Of a DNA stretch of 64,000 nucleotides, positions 17,171 through 27,189 are shown one piece after another. Every line of letters starts with the position of its first letter. The first letter of the stretch is position 1. The notes below the pieces were generated by a model that worked only from the letters and a program-made list of their open reading frames with translations, made no database searches and was not told where the DNA came from. The DNA lies in the NCBI RefSeq assembly GCF_001559795.1, contig NZ_LOHY01000088.1, forward strand, positions 1 through 64,000, read 5' to 3'. This DNA is from Pseudostreptobacillus hongkongensis (GTDB lineage: Bacteria; Fusobacteriota; Fusobacteriia; Fusobacteriales; Leptotrichiaceae). The position numbers were made by a program, and so were the translations under genes.

Positions 17171-18271
17171 ATGGAAACCTATCCTTTGAAATCTATAACA
17201 TTAGATGAAGCTATAGAAAAACAATTTAAACTTGTTGAAATTATAACTAAGAACATAGGTGGAAGAGAAATACTTAATATGGGTGATTTAGGAGTAGAAA
17301 AAACAAATAATATGCCTATAAGAACAAGAGAAGTTGAAAAAGTTCTATCTGAATTTTTTGGAAGTGAAGATGCTATGCTTACAAGAGGTTCAGGAACTAA
17401 TGCTTTAAGATTAGCATTTTTTGAAATGTTAGAAAAAGAAAATAAAATATTAGTACATGACGCACCTATATATAAAACAAGTGAGTTGAACTTAAAAGCA
17501 ATGAAACTTGAAATATTAAAATATGATTTTAATGATTTAAGTAATTTGAAATCATATATATTAGAAAATGATATTAAAGTAATATTGCTTCAACATACAA
17601 GACAACAACTTAAAGATAGTTATGATTTAAAAGAAGTTATTGAAACTATAAAAAATATAGATAAGAATATAAAAATAATAGTAGATGATAATTATGCTAT
17701 GTTAAAAACTCCTTTAAATGGGGTAGAAATGGGATCTGATATTTCTGCGTTTTCTTGTTTTAAACTTTTAGGTCCTGTAGGTGTAGGTTTAATTATAGGT
17801 AAAAAGGATATTGTAGATAAAATTAGAAAAAATAATTATTCTGGTGGATCACAAGTCCAAGGTTTTGAAGCTATGGAAGTTTTAAGAGGACTTGTTTATG
17901 CTCCTGTAGCATTAAGTATACAAGCTAGAGAAATAGAAAAATTAAAGAATATTTTAGATGATAAAAATAGATTTGAATATATTAAAAATGTGTATATAGC
18001 AAATGCACAATCTAAAGTTATTTTGGTTGAATTTAAAGAAAATATAGCTAAAGAAATACTTGAAAAAACTATAACTTTAGGAGCTCTTTCTCATCCAGTA
18101 GGTGCAGAATCTAAGTTTGAAATTTCACCGTTGATTTATAGAGTTTCAGGAACTTTCTTAGATAAAGATCCTACACTTAGCGAAAGAATGATAAGGATAA
18201 ACCCTAATAGATCAGGAGCTGAAAATATAGCTAGAATAATTGAGAAAGCATATATAGAAAGAGGAAAATAA
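17171..18271 (+). CDS. yhfS: YhfS-like PLP-dependent aminotransferase-fold enzyme
   Basis: Fold-type I pyridoxal-phosphate enzyme (366 aa) matching YhfS. The PLP Lys is Lys198 in SAFSCFKLLGPVGVG; the cofactor-binding Asp is in VDDNYA (about 171-176), and the phosphate site is RGSGTNALR (about 72-80). Chemistry may be elimination or transamination, as in Cys/Met metabolism enzymes. In this operon it lies next to the second PLP protein YhfX (one base gap), suggesting successive steps on an amino-group-bearing substrate. Reaction unknown. Confidence 0.85.
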   Translation: METYPLKSITLDEAIEKQFKLVEIITKNIGGREILNMGDLGVEKTNNMPIRTREVEKVLSEFFGSEDAMLTRGSGTNALRLAFFEMLEKENKILVHDAPIYKTSELNLKAMKLEILKYDFNDLSNLKSYILENDIKVILLQHTRQQLKDSYDLKEVIETIKNIDKNIKIIVDDNYAMLKTPLNGVEMGSDISAFSCFKLLGPVGVGLIIGKKDIVDKIRKNNYSGGSQVQGFEAMEVLRGLVYAPVALSIQAREIEKLKNILDDKNRFEYIKNVYIANAQSKVILVEFKENIAKEILEKTITLGALSHPVGAESKFEISPLIYRVSGTFLDKDPTLSERMIRINPNRSGAENIARIIEKAYIERGK

Positions 18272-18272
18272 A

Positions 18273-19415
18273 ATGTTTTTAAAAAGATTATTAGAAACTA
18301 ATAAGAATTTTGTTGATGCAACACTTAATCTATATTATAAAGATCTTATACTACCAGATTCATACTGTATAGATGTAGACGCTTTTCTATATAATGCAAA
18401 ATTGATATTGAGTGAAGCACAAAGAAAAAATATTAAATTGTATTACATGTTAAAACAGATAGGGAGAAATCCCTATCTTGCAAAAAAACTTGAGGAGTTA
18501 GGATATTTAGGAGCAGTTTGTGTAGATTTTAAAGAAGTAGAAATAATGATGGAAAATGGATTAAAGTTAGGAAATGTAGGACATTTAGTTCAAATTCCAA
18601 AATCTATGATTGAAAAAGTGATTAAATATGGAGCAGATATTTTTACTGTTTATTCATTAGAAATGATAGAAAAGATATCAGAAATAGCTTTAAAAAATAA
18701 TAAAATTCAAAATATTATGTTAAGAATATTAGAAAATGATTCAAATATTTATCCAGGTCAGGAAGCGGGTTTTTCAAAAGATGAAGTTATTAAGATATTA
18801 CCAAGATTAAAAGAATTAAAAGGTATAAAACTTACTGGACTTACTTCATTTCCTTGTTTTTTGTATTCATATGATACTGAGACTATAGAAGAAACAAATA
18901 ATCTTAAATCTGTTCTTGAATTAAAAGAAATTCTTCTTGAAAATGGAGTTGAGATAACACATTTAAATCTTCCATCTGTAACTTGTTTTGAAAATATGGA
19001 GATAATAAATAAATATGGTGGAACACATGCAGAACCTGGACATGCATTAACAGGAACAGCACCTGTTAATACAAGAGAGAGTAAAGAGAAACAGGCATAT
19101 TTATATGTTTCAGAAATATCGCATAAATTTAAAGATAAATCATATTTTTATGGCGGAGGATATTACCCTAGAGGAAATATGAAATATGGATATATAGATA
19201 ATAAAATAGTTGAAGTTAATAAATTTAGTTCAGATAATATTGATTATTATCTATCACTTGATAATGAATACGATATATTTAAACCAATAATATTATGTTT
19301 TAGAACACAGATTTTTGTAACAAGATCTGATGTAATACTGATAGAAGGTATAAGTAGTAATAATCCTAAAATAGTAGGAAGATATAGCTCACATGGCTTA
19401 GAAAGAGGTAATTAA
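18273..19415 (+). CDS. yhfX: YhfX-like alanine racemase-fold PLP protein
   Basis: Fold-type III PLP enzyme (380 aa) related to alanine racemase and D-amino-acid decarboxylases; matches YhfX. The N-terminal TIM barrel carries the probable PLP Lys61 in YYMLKQIGRNP, and a later region is FPCFLYSYDTET. The C-terminal part (from about 250, GTHAEPGHALTGT and the YGGGYYPRGN segment) differs from ordinary Alr, arguing against a simple alanine racemase; the window also holds a genuine alr at its end. RBS AGAGGAAAA overlaps the end of yhfS. Confidence 0.85.
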   Translation: MFLKRLLETNKNFVDATLNLYYKDLILPDSYCIDVDAFLYNAKLILSEAQRKNIKLYYMLKQIGRNPYLAKKLEELGYLGAVCVDFKEVEIMMENGLKLGNVGHLVQIPKSMIEKVIKYGADIFTVYSLEMIEKISEIALKNNKIQNIMLRILENDSNIYPGQEAGFSKDEVIKILPRLKELKGIKLTGLTSFPCFLYSYDTETIEETNNLKSVLELKEILLENGVEITHLNLPSVTCFENMEIINKYGGTHAEPGHALTGTAPVNTRESKEKQAYLYVSEISHKFKDKSYFYGGGYYPRGNMKYGYIDNKIVEVNKFSSDNIDYYLSLDNEYDIFKPIILCFRTQIFVTRSDVILIEGISSNNPKIVGRYSSHGLERGN

Positions 19416-19416
19416 A

Positions 19417-20637
19417 ATGGGTAAATTTGTAGTTTTAGTATTAGATGGTTTTGGTGTTGGTTATATGGATGATGTATTACAAGTTAGAAAAAGAGATTTT
19501 GGATCAAATACAGCCAAACATATTTTGAAAGAAGTACCAGAATCTAAATGGAGTAATCTTGAAAAACTTGGATTGATGAATATATTAGATTTAGAAACGG
19601 AAAAAATGAAAAAAAGTAGTAATTGTATAATAGGGAAATCTAAATTACAACATCATGGTGGAGATACTTTCTTAGGGCATCAAGAAATCATGGGAACAAA
19701 AACAGAAATACCTTTAATTAAACCTTTTTCTTACTATATTGATGAAGTTGAAAAAAGTCTTATTGAACATGGATATACTGTTGAAAGAAAAGGAGATAAG
19801 GTGAAATTCCTATGGGTAAATGATAAAGTAGCTATAGGAGATAATTTAGAAACTGATTTAGGACAAGTATATAACGTTACTACAAGTTTTCAAAATATTA
19901 GTTTTGAAGAAGAACTTAAGATAGCACAAGTTGTTAGAGATATAGTTAAGGTTGAAAGAGTTATTGTATTTGGAGGAACTAAGGCAACTACAGAAAGTAT
20001 ATTTGCTGCAGCAAGAGAAATTAATGGCGAGTATATGGGTATAGATGCTCCTTTATCTTTAGTTTATGAAGAAGGGTATATGGTAAGACATATGGGTTAT
20101 GGAGTAGATCCTAATACTCAAATACCTAAAATATTATCTGATAATGGTATAGATGTAACTTTAATAGGTAAGGTTGCAGATATAGTATATAATGAAAAGG
20201 GTAAGAGCTTTATTAATCTTGTTGATACAAAAACTATACTTGAATTAACTTTAAAAGAACTTAATAATTTTAAAGGATATATGTGTATAAATGTTCAAGA
20301 AACTGATTTATCAGGACATGCACAGAATTCTAAGAGATATTCAAATATATTAACTATAGCTGATGAGTATATAGGAAAAATAATTGAAAAGTTAGATGAT
20401 GATGACATACTTGTAATTACAGCAGACCATGGAAATGATCCTACTATAGGGCATTCACAACATACTAGAGAAAATACACCTTTAATGATATATAACAGAA
20501 AAAATCAAAATAAGGGTATAAAAGAAGTAGGACTTAGAGAAACTATGTCAGATACTGCTGCAACAGCACTTGATTATTTTGGATTAGAAAATACTTTAGA
20601 GCATGGAGAAAGTTATTTAAATAAAATATTAGATTAG
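19417..20637 (+). CDS. yhfW: YhfW-like phosphopentomutase-family metalloenzyme
   Basis: Alkaline-phosphatase-superfamily enzyme (406 aa) resembling phosphopentomutase and matching YhfW. Metal-binding features are LVLDGFGVGYMDD at the N-terminus (Asp10), the Thr-bearing GDTFLGHQEIMGTK region (about 87-100, the position phosphorylated in mutases), and TADHGNDPTIGHSQHTREN (about 337-355). A phosphoryl-transfer step on a phosphorylated pathway intermediate is likely. It is the last gene of the yhf operon and is closed by a terminator. Ordinary deoB is the main alternative, but the cluster context favours YhfW. Confidence 0.85.
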   Translation: MGKFVVLVLDGFGVGYMDDVLQVRKRDFGSNTAKHILKEVPESKWSNLEKLGLMNILDLETEKMKKSSNCIIGKSKLQHHGGDTFLGHQEIMGTKTEIPLIKPFSYYIDEVEKSLIEHGYTVERKGDKVKFLWVNDKVAIGDNLETDLGQVYNVTTSFQNISFEEELKIAQVVRDIVKVERVIVFGGTKATTESIFAAAREINGEYMGIDAPLSLVYEEGYMVRHMGYGVDPNTQIPKILSDNGIDVTLIGKVADIVYNEKGKSFINLVDTKTILELTLKELNNFKGYMCINVQETDLSGHAQNSKRYSNILTIADEYIGKIIEKLDDDDILVITADHGNDPTIGHSQHTRENTPLMIYNRKNQNKGIKEVGLRETMSDTAATALDYFGLENTLEHGESYLNKILD

Positions 20638-20640
20638 TGG

Positions 20641-20664
20641 AAGAGTAGTGTAGCTACTCTTTTT
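20641..20664 (+). terminator. Terminator of the yhf/php operon
   Basis: AAGAGTAG (20641-20648), five-base loop, CTACTCTT (20654-20661), then T run. Confidence 0.88.
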
Positions 20665-20697
20665 ACGTTAAAAGTAAATAATATTTTAGTTATAATA

Positions 20698-20723
20698 AAA
20701 AATGGAGCCAAAGCTCCATTTTA
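20698..20723 (-). terminator. Terminator of eno
   Basis: AATGGAGC (20701-20708) and GCTCCATT (20713-20720) form a perfect stem. A-rich on the left and T-rich on the right, so it can work on both strands between the convergent units. Confidence 0.88.
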
Positions 20724-20732
20724 TCTATTTAC

Positions 20733-22061
<1,329 letters not shown>

Positions 22062-22064
22062 TTA

Positions 22065-22093
22065 ATTATATCACGGAATATAAAAAAATACAA
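22065..22093 (-). promoter_or_regulatory. Promoter of eno
   Basis: On the minus strand TTGTAT (22093-22088), 17-base spacer, TGA extended element, TATAAT (22070-22065). Confidence 0.8.
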
Positions 22094-22139
22094 TTAAATA
22101 ATTAAGATATTTATACTGTTTTTTTTCTTTACATTCTGA

Positions 22140-22145
22140 TATAAT
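22140..22145 (+). promoter_or_regulatory. -10 box of the metal P-type ATPase gene
   Basis: TATAAT with TG one base upstream (22137-22138), an extended -10. No convincing -35 is visible, only a T-rich tract. Confidence 0.6.
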
Positions 22146-22177
22146 TAATACGAATAAGTTTTAAGAAAGGAATATTT

Positions 22178-24556
22178 ATGAAATATAGATTCAGTGGAAT
22201 AGATTGTTCTGATTGTTGTTTGAAAATAGAAAATAACTTAAAAAAACTAGAATATATTAAATATATTAGTTTAAGTTTTCAAACTAAAACTATGATAGTG
22301 GAATTTAAAAATGATGAAAATAAATTAAGTGAATTAATAGAATATGTAAAAAAATATGAAAATAATTTTAAAGTAGAAGAAATGCATGATTTTGAGTATA
22401 AGAAAGAATATGATGAATTAAATGAAAAAAGGATGCCTATGTATGTAGGGTTAGGCTTGTTTTTTATAGCCTTTTTTATAGATAAAATTTTATATTGGTT
22501 TCTTAAATTAGACTCAGATTTAAAACTTTATTTTACTCCTATGTATATAATTGTATATATAATAGTAGGATATCCAGTTTTAAAAAGTGCATTAAGTCTT
22601 GCACGTCGAGGTAATTTATTTAATGAAAAAACTCTTATGTCTGTTTCAACTATAGCAGCATTTTTATTAAGAGATTATGCTGAAGCATCAGCAGTTATGT
22701 TATTTTATACTGTAGGAGAATATTTCCAAGAATTATCAGTTTTAAGATCAAGGAGAGGGATAAGAGAACTTTTAGAAAATCAAAAAACACAAGTACATAT
22801 ATTAGATAAAAATACAAATGAAATTAAAGATAAGAATCTAAATGAAATTAATATAGGAGATATAATATATGTTAAAAATGGTGAAAGGATTGAATTTGAT
22901 GGAGAAATCTATGTAGGAAATGCAGTACTTGATACATCCTTTATAACTGGAGAAGCAATACCTAAGGTATTTAAAAAAGGAGAAAGTGTGTTTGCAGGTA
23001 TGGTAAATTTAGATTCACCTATTTCTATAAAAGTATCTAAAAGAATTGAAGATAGTTCAATAAATAGAATAATAGAAATGGTTGAAAATTCAACACATAA
23101 TAAATCGGATTTAGAAAAATTCTTAACTAAATTTTCAAATTATTACACACCTATAGTATTTGCACTTGCTTTATTTAGTGTTTTAATAGTACCTATATTT
23201 TTCCCGATTATAGAATTTAAAGATGCTTTGTATAATGCTATTACACTACTTGTGGTTTCTTGTCCTTGTGCTTTAGTTCTTTCTGTTCCTCTTACATATT
23301 TTTCTGGAGTTGCAAGAGCTACAAAAGCTGGAATATTAATAAAGAGAAGTAATGTTTTTGATGATATAAATAAAATAGATAAAGTATTTTTAGATAAAAC
23401 TGGTACTATTACAGAAGGTAAATTTAAGGTAAGTTCTGTTTATGAAAATTTAAAAGATATAGATATGAATTTAGATGAAATATATAAATATGTATATAAT
23501 ATAGAGAAAAGTTCTAATCATCCTATAGCTAAATCTATTGTAGAATTTATAAGTAAAAAATATTCATTAATTGAGTTTGAACAAGATGAAGAATTTTATG
23601 AATATTTAAGTTTATGTGAGCATTGTGGTTGCTGTCATGAAGCAAGTTCACATTTTAATAATAGTGTAGTTGTTAAAGAACATAATCCACGCGGACATTT
23701 TGTGGGAGATATGTGCGAAAATCATATGCATAGTTTAAAAAATTATGCTCATAGTGATTGTGGATGTGATGATCACAAAGATGTTAAAGAACATAATAAA
23801 AATGAATTTAATAAGATAGAAATTAAGGATATAAAAGAAATATTAGGTAAAGGAATAAGTGCTAATGTAGATGGAAATTATGTACTTATAGGTTCTAAAA
23901 AATTACTTTTAGAAAATAATGTTAATTTAGAAAATAATGGTTATGATTTTGAAAAAACAAAATCTTCTAATATAGTATATGTTTCTATAAATGGAGTATA
24001 TGTGTTATCATTTGTTGTTAAAGATAAAATAAAAAATGATAGTAAATTAGCTATATCAGAAATGAAAAAAAATGGTATAAAAGAAGTTGTTATGTTAACT
24101 GGGGATAATGATGAAAGTGCAAAAGAAGTAAGTTATAATCTAGGTATAGATAGATATTATTCTAATTTATTACCAGAAGATAAGTTAAATATAGTTTTAA
24201 AAGAAAATTCTGATATAGTATTTATAGGAGATGGAATAAATGATGCACCAGCACTAGCAAATTCAAAAATTGGGGTAGCTATGGGTAAATCAGGTCAAGA
24301 TATAGCTATAGAAACTGCAGATGTTGTATTTAGTGGTGATAGTTTAATGAAATTATCAGAATTGAAAAAACTTTCAAAGATTATGAGTAATATAATAATG
24401 CAGAATTTAACTTTTATTCTTTTAGTAAAAATTATAGTTATACTATTTGGTATGTTTAGCTTTATTTCAATGTGGTTTGCAGTATTTGCAGATGTAGGAG
24501 TAACTATAATAGCTGTAATAAATTCTATGAGAGTAAGAAATTCTGAATTGAGGTAG
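22178..24556 (+). CDS. Heavy-metal P1B-type ATPase (Zn/Cd/Pb exporter-like)
   Basis: Inner-membrane metal efflux pump, 792 aa. An N-terminal HMA-like domain has a GIDCSDCC site (Cys10, 13, 14). The transport motif CPC is at 362-364 (SCPCALVLSVP) and the phosphorylation site DKTGT starts at Asp406; the hinge GDGINDAPAL is near residue 684. CPC followed by a Zn-ATPase-like context suggests Zn, Cd or Pb rather than copper. Odd feature: residues about 478-536, within the nucleotide-binding domain, form an insert rich in Cys and His (LCEHCGCCHEASSH and HSDCGCDDHKD), a possible second metal sensor. A GNAT acetyltransferase gene follows after five bases. Confidence 0.88.
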   Translation: MKYRFSGIDCSDCCLKIENNLKKLEYIKYISLSFQTKTMIVEFKNDENKLSELIEYVKKYENNFKVEEMHDFEYKKEYDELNEKRMPMYVGLGLFFIAFFIDKILYWFLKLDSDLKLYFTPMYIIVYIIVGYPVLKSALSLARRGNLFNEKTLMSVSTIAAFLLRDYAEASAVMLFYTVGEYFQELSVLRSRRGIRELLENQKTQVHILDKNTNEIKDKNLNEINIGDIIYVKNGERIEFDGEIYVGNAVLDTSFITGEAIPKVFKKGESVFAGMVNLDSPISIKVSKRIEDSSINRIIEMVENSTHNKSDLEKFLTKFSNYYTPIVFALALFSVLIVPIFFPIIEFKDALYNAITLLVVSCPCALVLSVPLTYFSGVARATKAGILIKRSNVFDDINKIDKVFLDKTGTITEGKFKVSSVYENLKDIDMNLDEIYKYVYNIEKSSNHPIAKSIVEFISKKYSLIEFEQDEEFYEYLSLCEHCGCCHEASSHFNNSVVVKEHNPRGHFVGDMCENHMHSLKNYAHSDCGCDDHKDVKEHNKNEFNKIEIKDIKEILGKGISANVDGNYVLIGSKKLLLENNVNLENNGYDFEKTKSSNIVYVSINGVYVLSFVVKDKIKNDSKLAISEMKKNGIKEVVMLTGDNDESAKEVSYNLGIDRYYSNLLPEDKLNIVLKENSDIVFIGDGINDAPALANSKIGVAMGKSGQDIAIETADVVFSGDSLMKLSELKKLSKIMSNIIMQNLTFILLVKIIVILFGMFSFISMWFAVFADVGVTIIAVINSMRVRNSELR

Positions 24557-24561
24557 ATAAT

Positions 24562-25002
24562 ATGTTGAATATAAGAAAAATAAAATTAGAAGATAAAAAA
24601 ATATATTTAGAAATGGTAAATGAATTCTATAATTCAGAAGCTGTTTTACACTCGGTTGATGAAAATAATTTTATTAATACTTTTAATGAATTAATTAAAA
24701 GTGATGTTTATACAGAATGTTTTATTATAGAATATCATGATAAAATAGTTGGGTATACTTTAGTTTCTAAAACATATTCTCAAGAATCTGGAGGTATGGT
24801 TCTTTTAATAGAAGAAATATATATAAATGAAAAATTTAGAAGCAAAGGTATAGGAAAAGAAATATTTGGTTTTTTAAAAACGAGATATAGTAGTTATTCA
24901 AGAGTAAGACTTGAAGTTGAAATAAGCAATAAAAAAGCCATTAAACTTTATGAAAAATTAGGGTTTAATGAACTAAAATATATACAAATGATAAAGGAGT
25001 AA
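24562..25002 (+). CDS. GNAT family N-acetyltransferase
   Basis: Acetyl-CoA-dependent acetyltransferase of 146 aa. The cofactor-binding motif A is visible as IYINEKFRSKGIGKEIFGFL (about residues 88-107; the pyrophosphate loop is RSKGIG), and motif B is LEVEISNKKAIKLYEKLGF (about 114-132). Substrate (small molecule or protein amino group) cannot be inferred. It lies five bases after the metal ATPase and six before the DUF819 permease, so it shares their transcript; no functional link is evident. Confidence 0.85.
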   Translation: MLNIRKIKLEDKKIYLEMVNEFYNSEAVLHSVDENNFINTFNELIKSDVYTECFIIEYHDKIVGYTLVSKTYSQESGGMVLLIEEIYINEKFRSKGIGKEIFGFLKTRYSSYSRVRLEVEISNKKAIKLYEKLGFNELKYIQMIKE

Positions 25003-25008
25003 AGAATT

Positions 25009-26175
25009 ATGAATTTTAGTATAAGTCCAGATAATACATTAGTATTGTGGTCTATAATTTTAGCAATAGCTACAGTTTCTATATATTTAGAAAATAGATT
25101 TACTGTAGTTAATAAAATTAGTGGTGCAATTATGGCTCTTTTAATAGCTATGCTTTTGTCAAATTTAAATATATTGCCACTAGAATCACCAGTTTATGAT
25201 AATGTTTGGGGATATGTAGTCCCTATAGCTATTCCTCTTCTTTTATTTCAATGCGATATTAAAAAGATTTGGAAAGAAAGTGGAAGACTTGCAGCAATTT
25301 TCTTGTTAAGTTCAGTTGGGACAGTTCTTGGAGCAGTAATAGCATTTTTAATATTTAAAACATACTTGCCAGATGTAGCTAAAATAGCAGGAACTATGAG
25401 TGCATCATATATAGGTGGAGGAGTAAATTTTGTTGCTGTTCAATCTGCAGTTGGACTTGATAAAGTTATGACATCTGCTTTAATAGTGAGTGATAATTTA
25501 TTAATGGTCCTTTATTTCTTTGTTTTAATAATAATGCCATCTATACCTTTTTTCAATAAGTATTTTATTAGAGAATATAAAGAAGGGGAAAAAACTGAAG
25601 ATGAATTAAAATTAAAAGAAAGAAGACCAATAACATTAGAAGATATTACATATAATTTTACAATATCAGTTTTAATAGTTACAGTTTCATTTAAACTTTC
25701 AGATTTTATTGGAAGTATAAATTATGGAAGTACAGTTTTATCATTTATAGGAAATAAATATGTTTTACTTACTACAATAACAGTAGTAATTGTTAGTATA
25801 TTTTCAAGATTTTTTGAAAAAATTGAAGGAACTCAACAATTAGGAACATTTTTAATATATATATTCTTTGGAGTTATAGGAATACCTGCATCTATATTAT
25901 CTATAATAAAGAATTCTCCATTATTATTAGTATTTTGTGCAATAATGGTTATAGTAAATATGGCTGTAACATTAATATTTACAAAACTTTTAAATTTCTC
26001 ATTAGAAGAAGCTATACTTGTTTCAAATGCTAATATTGGAGGACCAACTACAGCTACGGCTATGGCAATATCTAAAGGTTGGAATAAGTTTGTTGCACCA
26101 GTTATGCTTGTAGGTACTTTGGGTTACGTTATAGGTACATATATAGGAATGATGTTATTTAGATTTTTAGCATAA
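25009..26175 (+). CDS. DUF819 family membrane protein
   Basis: Polytopic inner-membrane protein (388 aa) of the DUF819/YjcL type with about ten or more helices. Distinctive stretches are VPIAIPLLLFQCDIKKIWKESG (about 67-88), SASYIGGGVNFVAVQSAVGLD (about 129-149) and SNANIGGPTTATAMAISKGW (about 339-358); the two related Gly-rich motifs suggest an inverted repeat transporter fold. Substrate unknown. Last gene of the transcription unit; a terminator follows. Confidence 0.83.
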   Translation: MNFSISPDNTLVLWSIILAIATVSIYLENRFTVVNKISGAIMALLIAMLLSNLNILPLESPVYDNVWGYVVPIAIPLLLFQCDIKKIWKESGRLAAIFLLSSVGTVLGAVIAFLIFKTYLPDVAKIAGTMSASYIGGGVNFVAVQSAVGLDKVMTSALIVSDNLLMVLYFFVLIIMPSIPFFNKYFIREYKEGEKTEDELKLKERRPITLEDITYNFTISVLIVTVSFKLSDFIGSINYGSTVLSFIGNKYVLLTTITVVIVSIFSRFFEKIEGTQQLGTFLIYIFFGVIGIPASILSIIKNSPLLLVFCAIMVIVNMAVTLIFTKLLNFSLEEAILVSNANIGGPTTATAMAISKGWNKFVAPVMLVGTLGYVIGTYIGMMLFRFLA

Positions 26176-26178
26176 TAT

Positions 26179-26206
26179 AAAAGTCCCAATTTGGGACTTT
26201 TTATAT
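26179..26206 (+). terminator. Bidirectional terminator between DUF819 gene and the lipoprotein gene
   Basis: AAAAGTCCCAA and TTTGGGACTTTT form a near-perfect stem at 26179-26201 with a T tail on both strands; it serves two convergent units. Confidence 0.85.
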
Positions 26207-26209
26207 TGA

Positions 26210-26590
26210 TTATTTTAATTCTATAGTATCTATTATATTTCCATCTATAACTAGATTATACATAGACCCTGTAGATGCATCTATTATATATCCTAAAGGG
26301 AATAATATGTTACCTAATACAAAAGCAGTTTTATTGATTTTATTATCTATTTTTACTGTCTCATCTTTAGTTTTTATAGTATAATTAGCACTTTCCCAAA
26401 AACTATATTTTTTAGGAAGATAAATTTCTAATAAACTATTAGATTTAGATATAATATTGTTATTTTTATCTAAGATTATAATTTCTTTGTTAGTGTTAGA
26501 GTATATCTTAAATTTATGTTTATCTCCATTAACTATAGTTGAACAACTAGTTAAGAATATTATGGTTATTAATATTAAAATTTTTTTCAT
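26210..26590 (-). CDS. Small lipoprotein
   Basis: Predicted membrane lipoprotein of 126 aa. The signal peptide ends in a lipobox LTSC (Cys16), so it would be diacylated by Lgt. The mature part starts CSTIVNGDKHKFKI and ends with LGNILFPLGYIIDASTGSMYNLVIDG. This layout recalls a widespread but uncharacterised lipoprotein group with a CSTIV-type N-terminus and an IDASTGxMY motif; function unknown. It starts one base after the beta-barrel-like protein gene ends, so both are made from one transcript. Confidence 0.72.
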   Translation of the reverse strand: MKKILILITIIFLTSCSTIVNGDKHKFKIYSNTNKEIIILDKNNNIISKSNSLLEIYLPKKYSFWESANYTIKTKDETVKIDNKINKTAFVLGNILFPLGYIIDASTGSMYNLVIDGNIIDTIELK

Positions 26591-26591
26591 A

Positions 26592-27089
26592 TTAAAAGTC
26601 CACCTTTATTCCACTTGAAATATTTACATTCAATGGATAAGAAACACCAATTTGAGAAACCCATAGATTTTTATAAGTCACATTTGCTGATGTGTTTATT
26701 ATGAATTTATTACCTAGTTTATAATTACTATCAACAAAATTTGTATAACCAAATTTTAATTCTCCTGATAGTTTGATATCATCAACAATTTCTTTACCAG
26801 CTTCAAAATTTATAGAAGGGTAGATATAAACCTTTTTACTTTCTAAGTCTTTTGAAATAATAGGGTTAATTTGTCCAACTTCTAATCCAGCTCCAAAGTT
26901 TATAAACGTATCATTTGAAATATCAAACTTCTTATAAACTTCCATAGAACCGCTATAATTAAAATTAGAAGTTCCTTTTTGCAGAGATCCTATTCCAAAA
27001 TTACCTAAAAACTTAACACCTGTATTTATTTTAGAAAAAGAAATCATGCTTAATGTTATAAAATATAATACTAAAATTTTTTTCATCAT
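26592..27089 (-). CDS. Small outer-membrane beta-barrel-like protein
   Basis: 165-aa exported protein. Residues 1-19 are a signal peptide (MMKKILVLYFITLSMISFS). The mature part alternates polar and hydrophobic residues in about eight strands (for example FGAGLEVGQINP, IYPSINFEAGKE, LSGELKFGYTNF) and ends SSGIKVDF with a terminal Phe, as outer-membrane barrels do. No specific family recognised. Either of two adjacent ATGs (27089 or 27086) may start it; AGGAAA is upstream. Divergent from the exported nuclease gene, with promoters that overlap. Confidence 0.65.
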   Translation of the reverse strand: MMKKILVLYFITLSMISFSKINTGVKFLGNFGIGSLQKGTSNFNYSGSMEVYKKFDISNDTFINFGAGLEVGQINPIISKDLESKKVYIYPSINFEAGKEIVDDIKLSGELKFGYTNFVDSNYKLGNKFIINTSANVTYKNLWVSQIGVSYPLNVNISSGIKVDF

Positions 27090-27115
27090 ATTTTCCTTTC
27101 AAATATTTTTAATAT

Positions 27116-27143
27116 ATTATACTATTTTTATTTGAAAAATCAA
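27116..27143 (-). promoter_or_regulatory. Promoter of the barrel/lipoprotein pair
   Basis: On the minus strand TTGATT (27143-27138), 16-base spacer, TATAAT (27121-27116). It abuts the -35 box of the divergent nuclease promoter. Confidence 0.65.
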
Positions 27144-27159
27144 AATTTTAGGGTATAAT
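27132..27159 (+). promoter_or_regulatory. Promoter of the exported nuclease gene
   Basis: TTGAAA (27132-27137), 16-base spacer, TATAAT (27154-27159). Confidence 0.75.
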
Positions 27160-27189
27160 AAAAATGTAATAAAACTTAAGGAGGAAAAG

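Noticed and set aside
18273-19415. Ordinary alanine racemase
   Set aside because: Only the N-terminal barrel is similar; the C-terminal region and operon fit YhfX, and a real alr lies at 63.8 kb.
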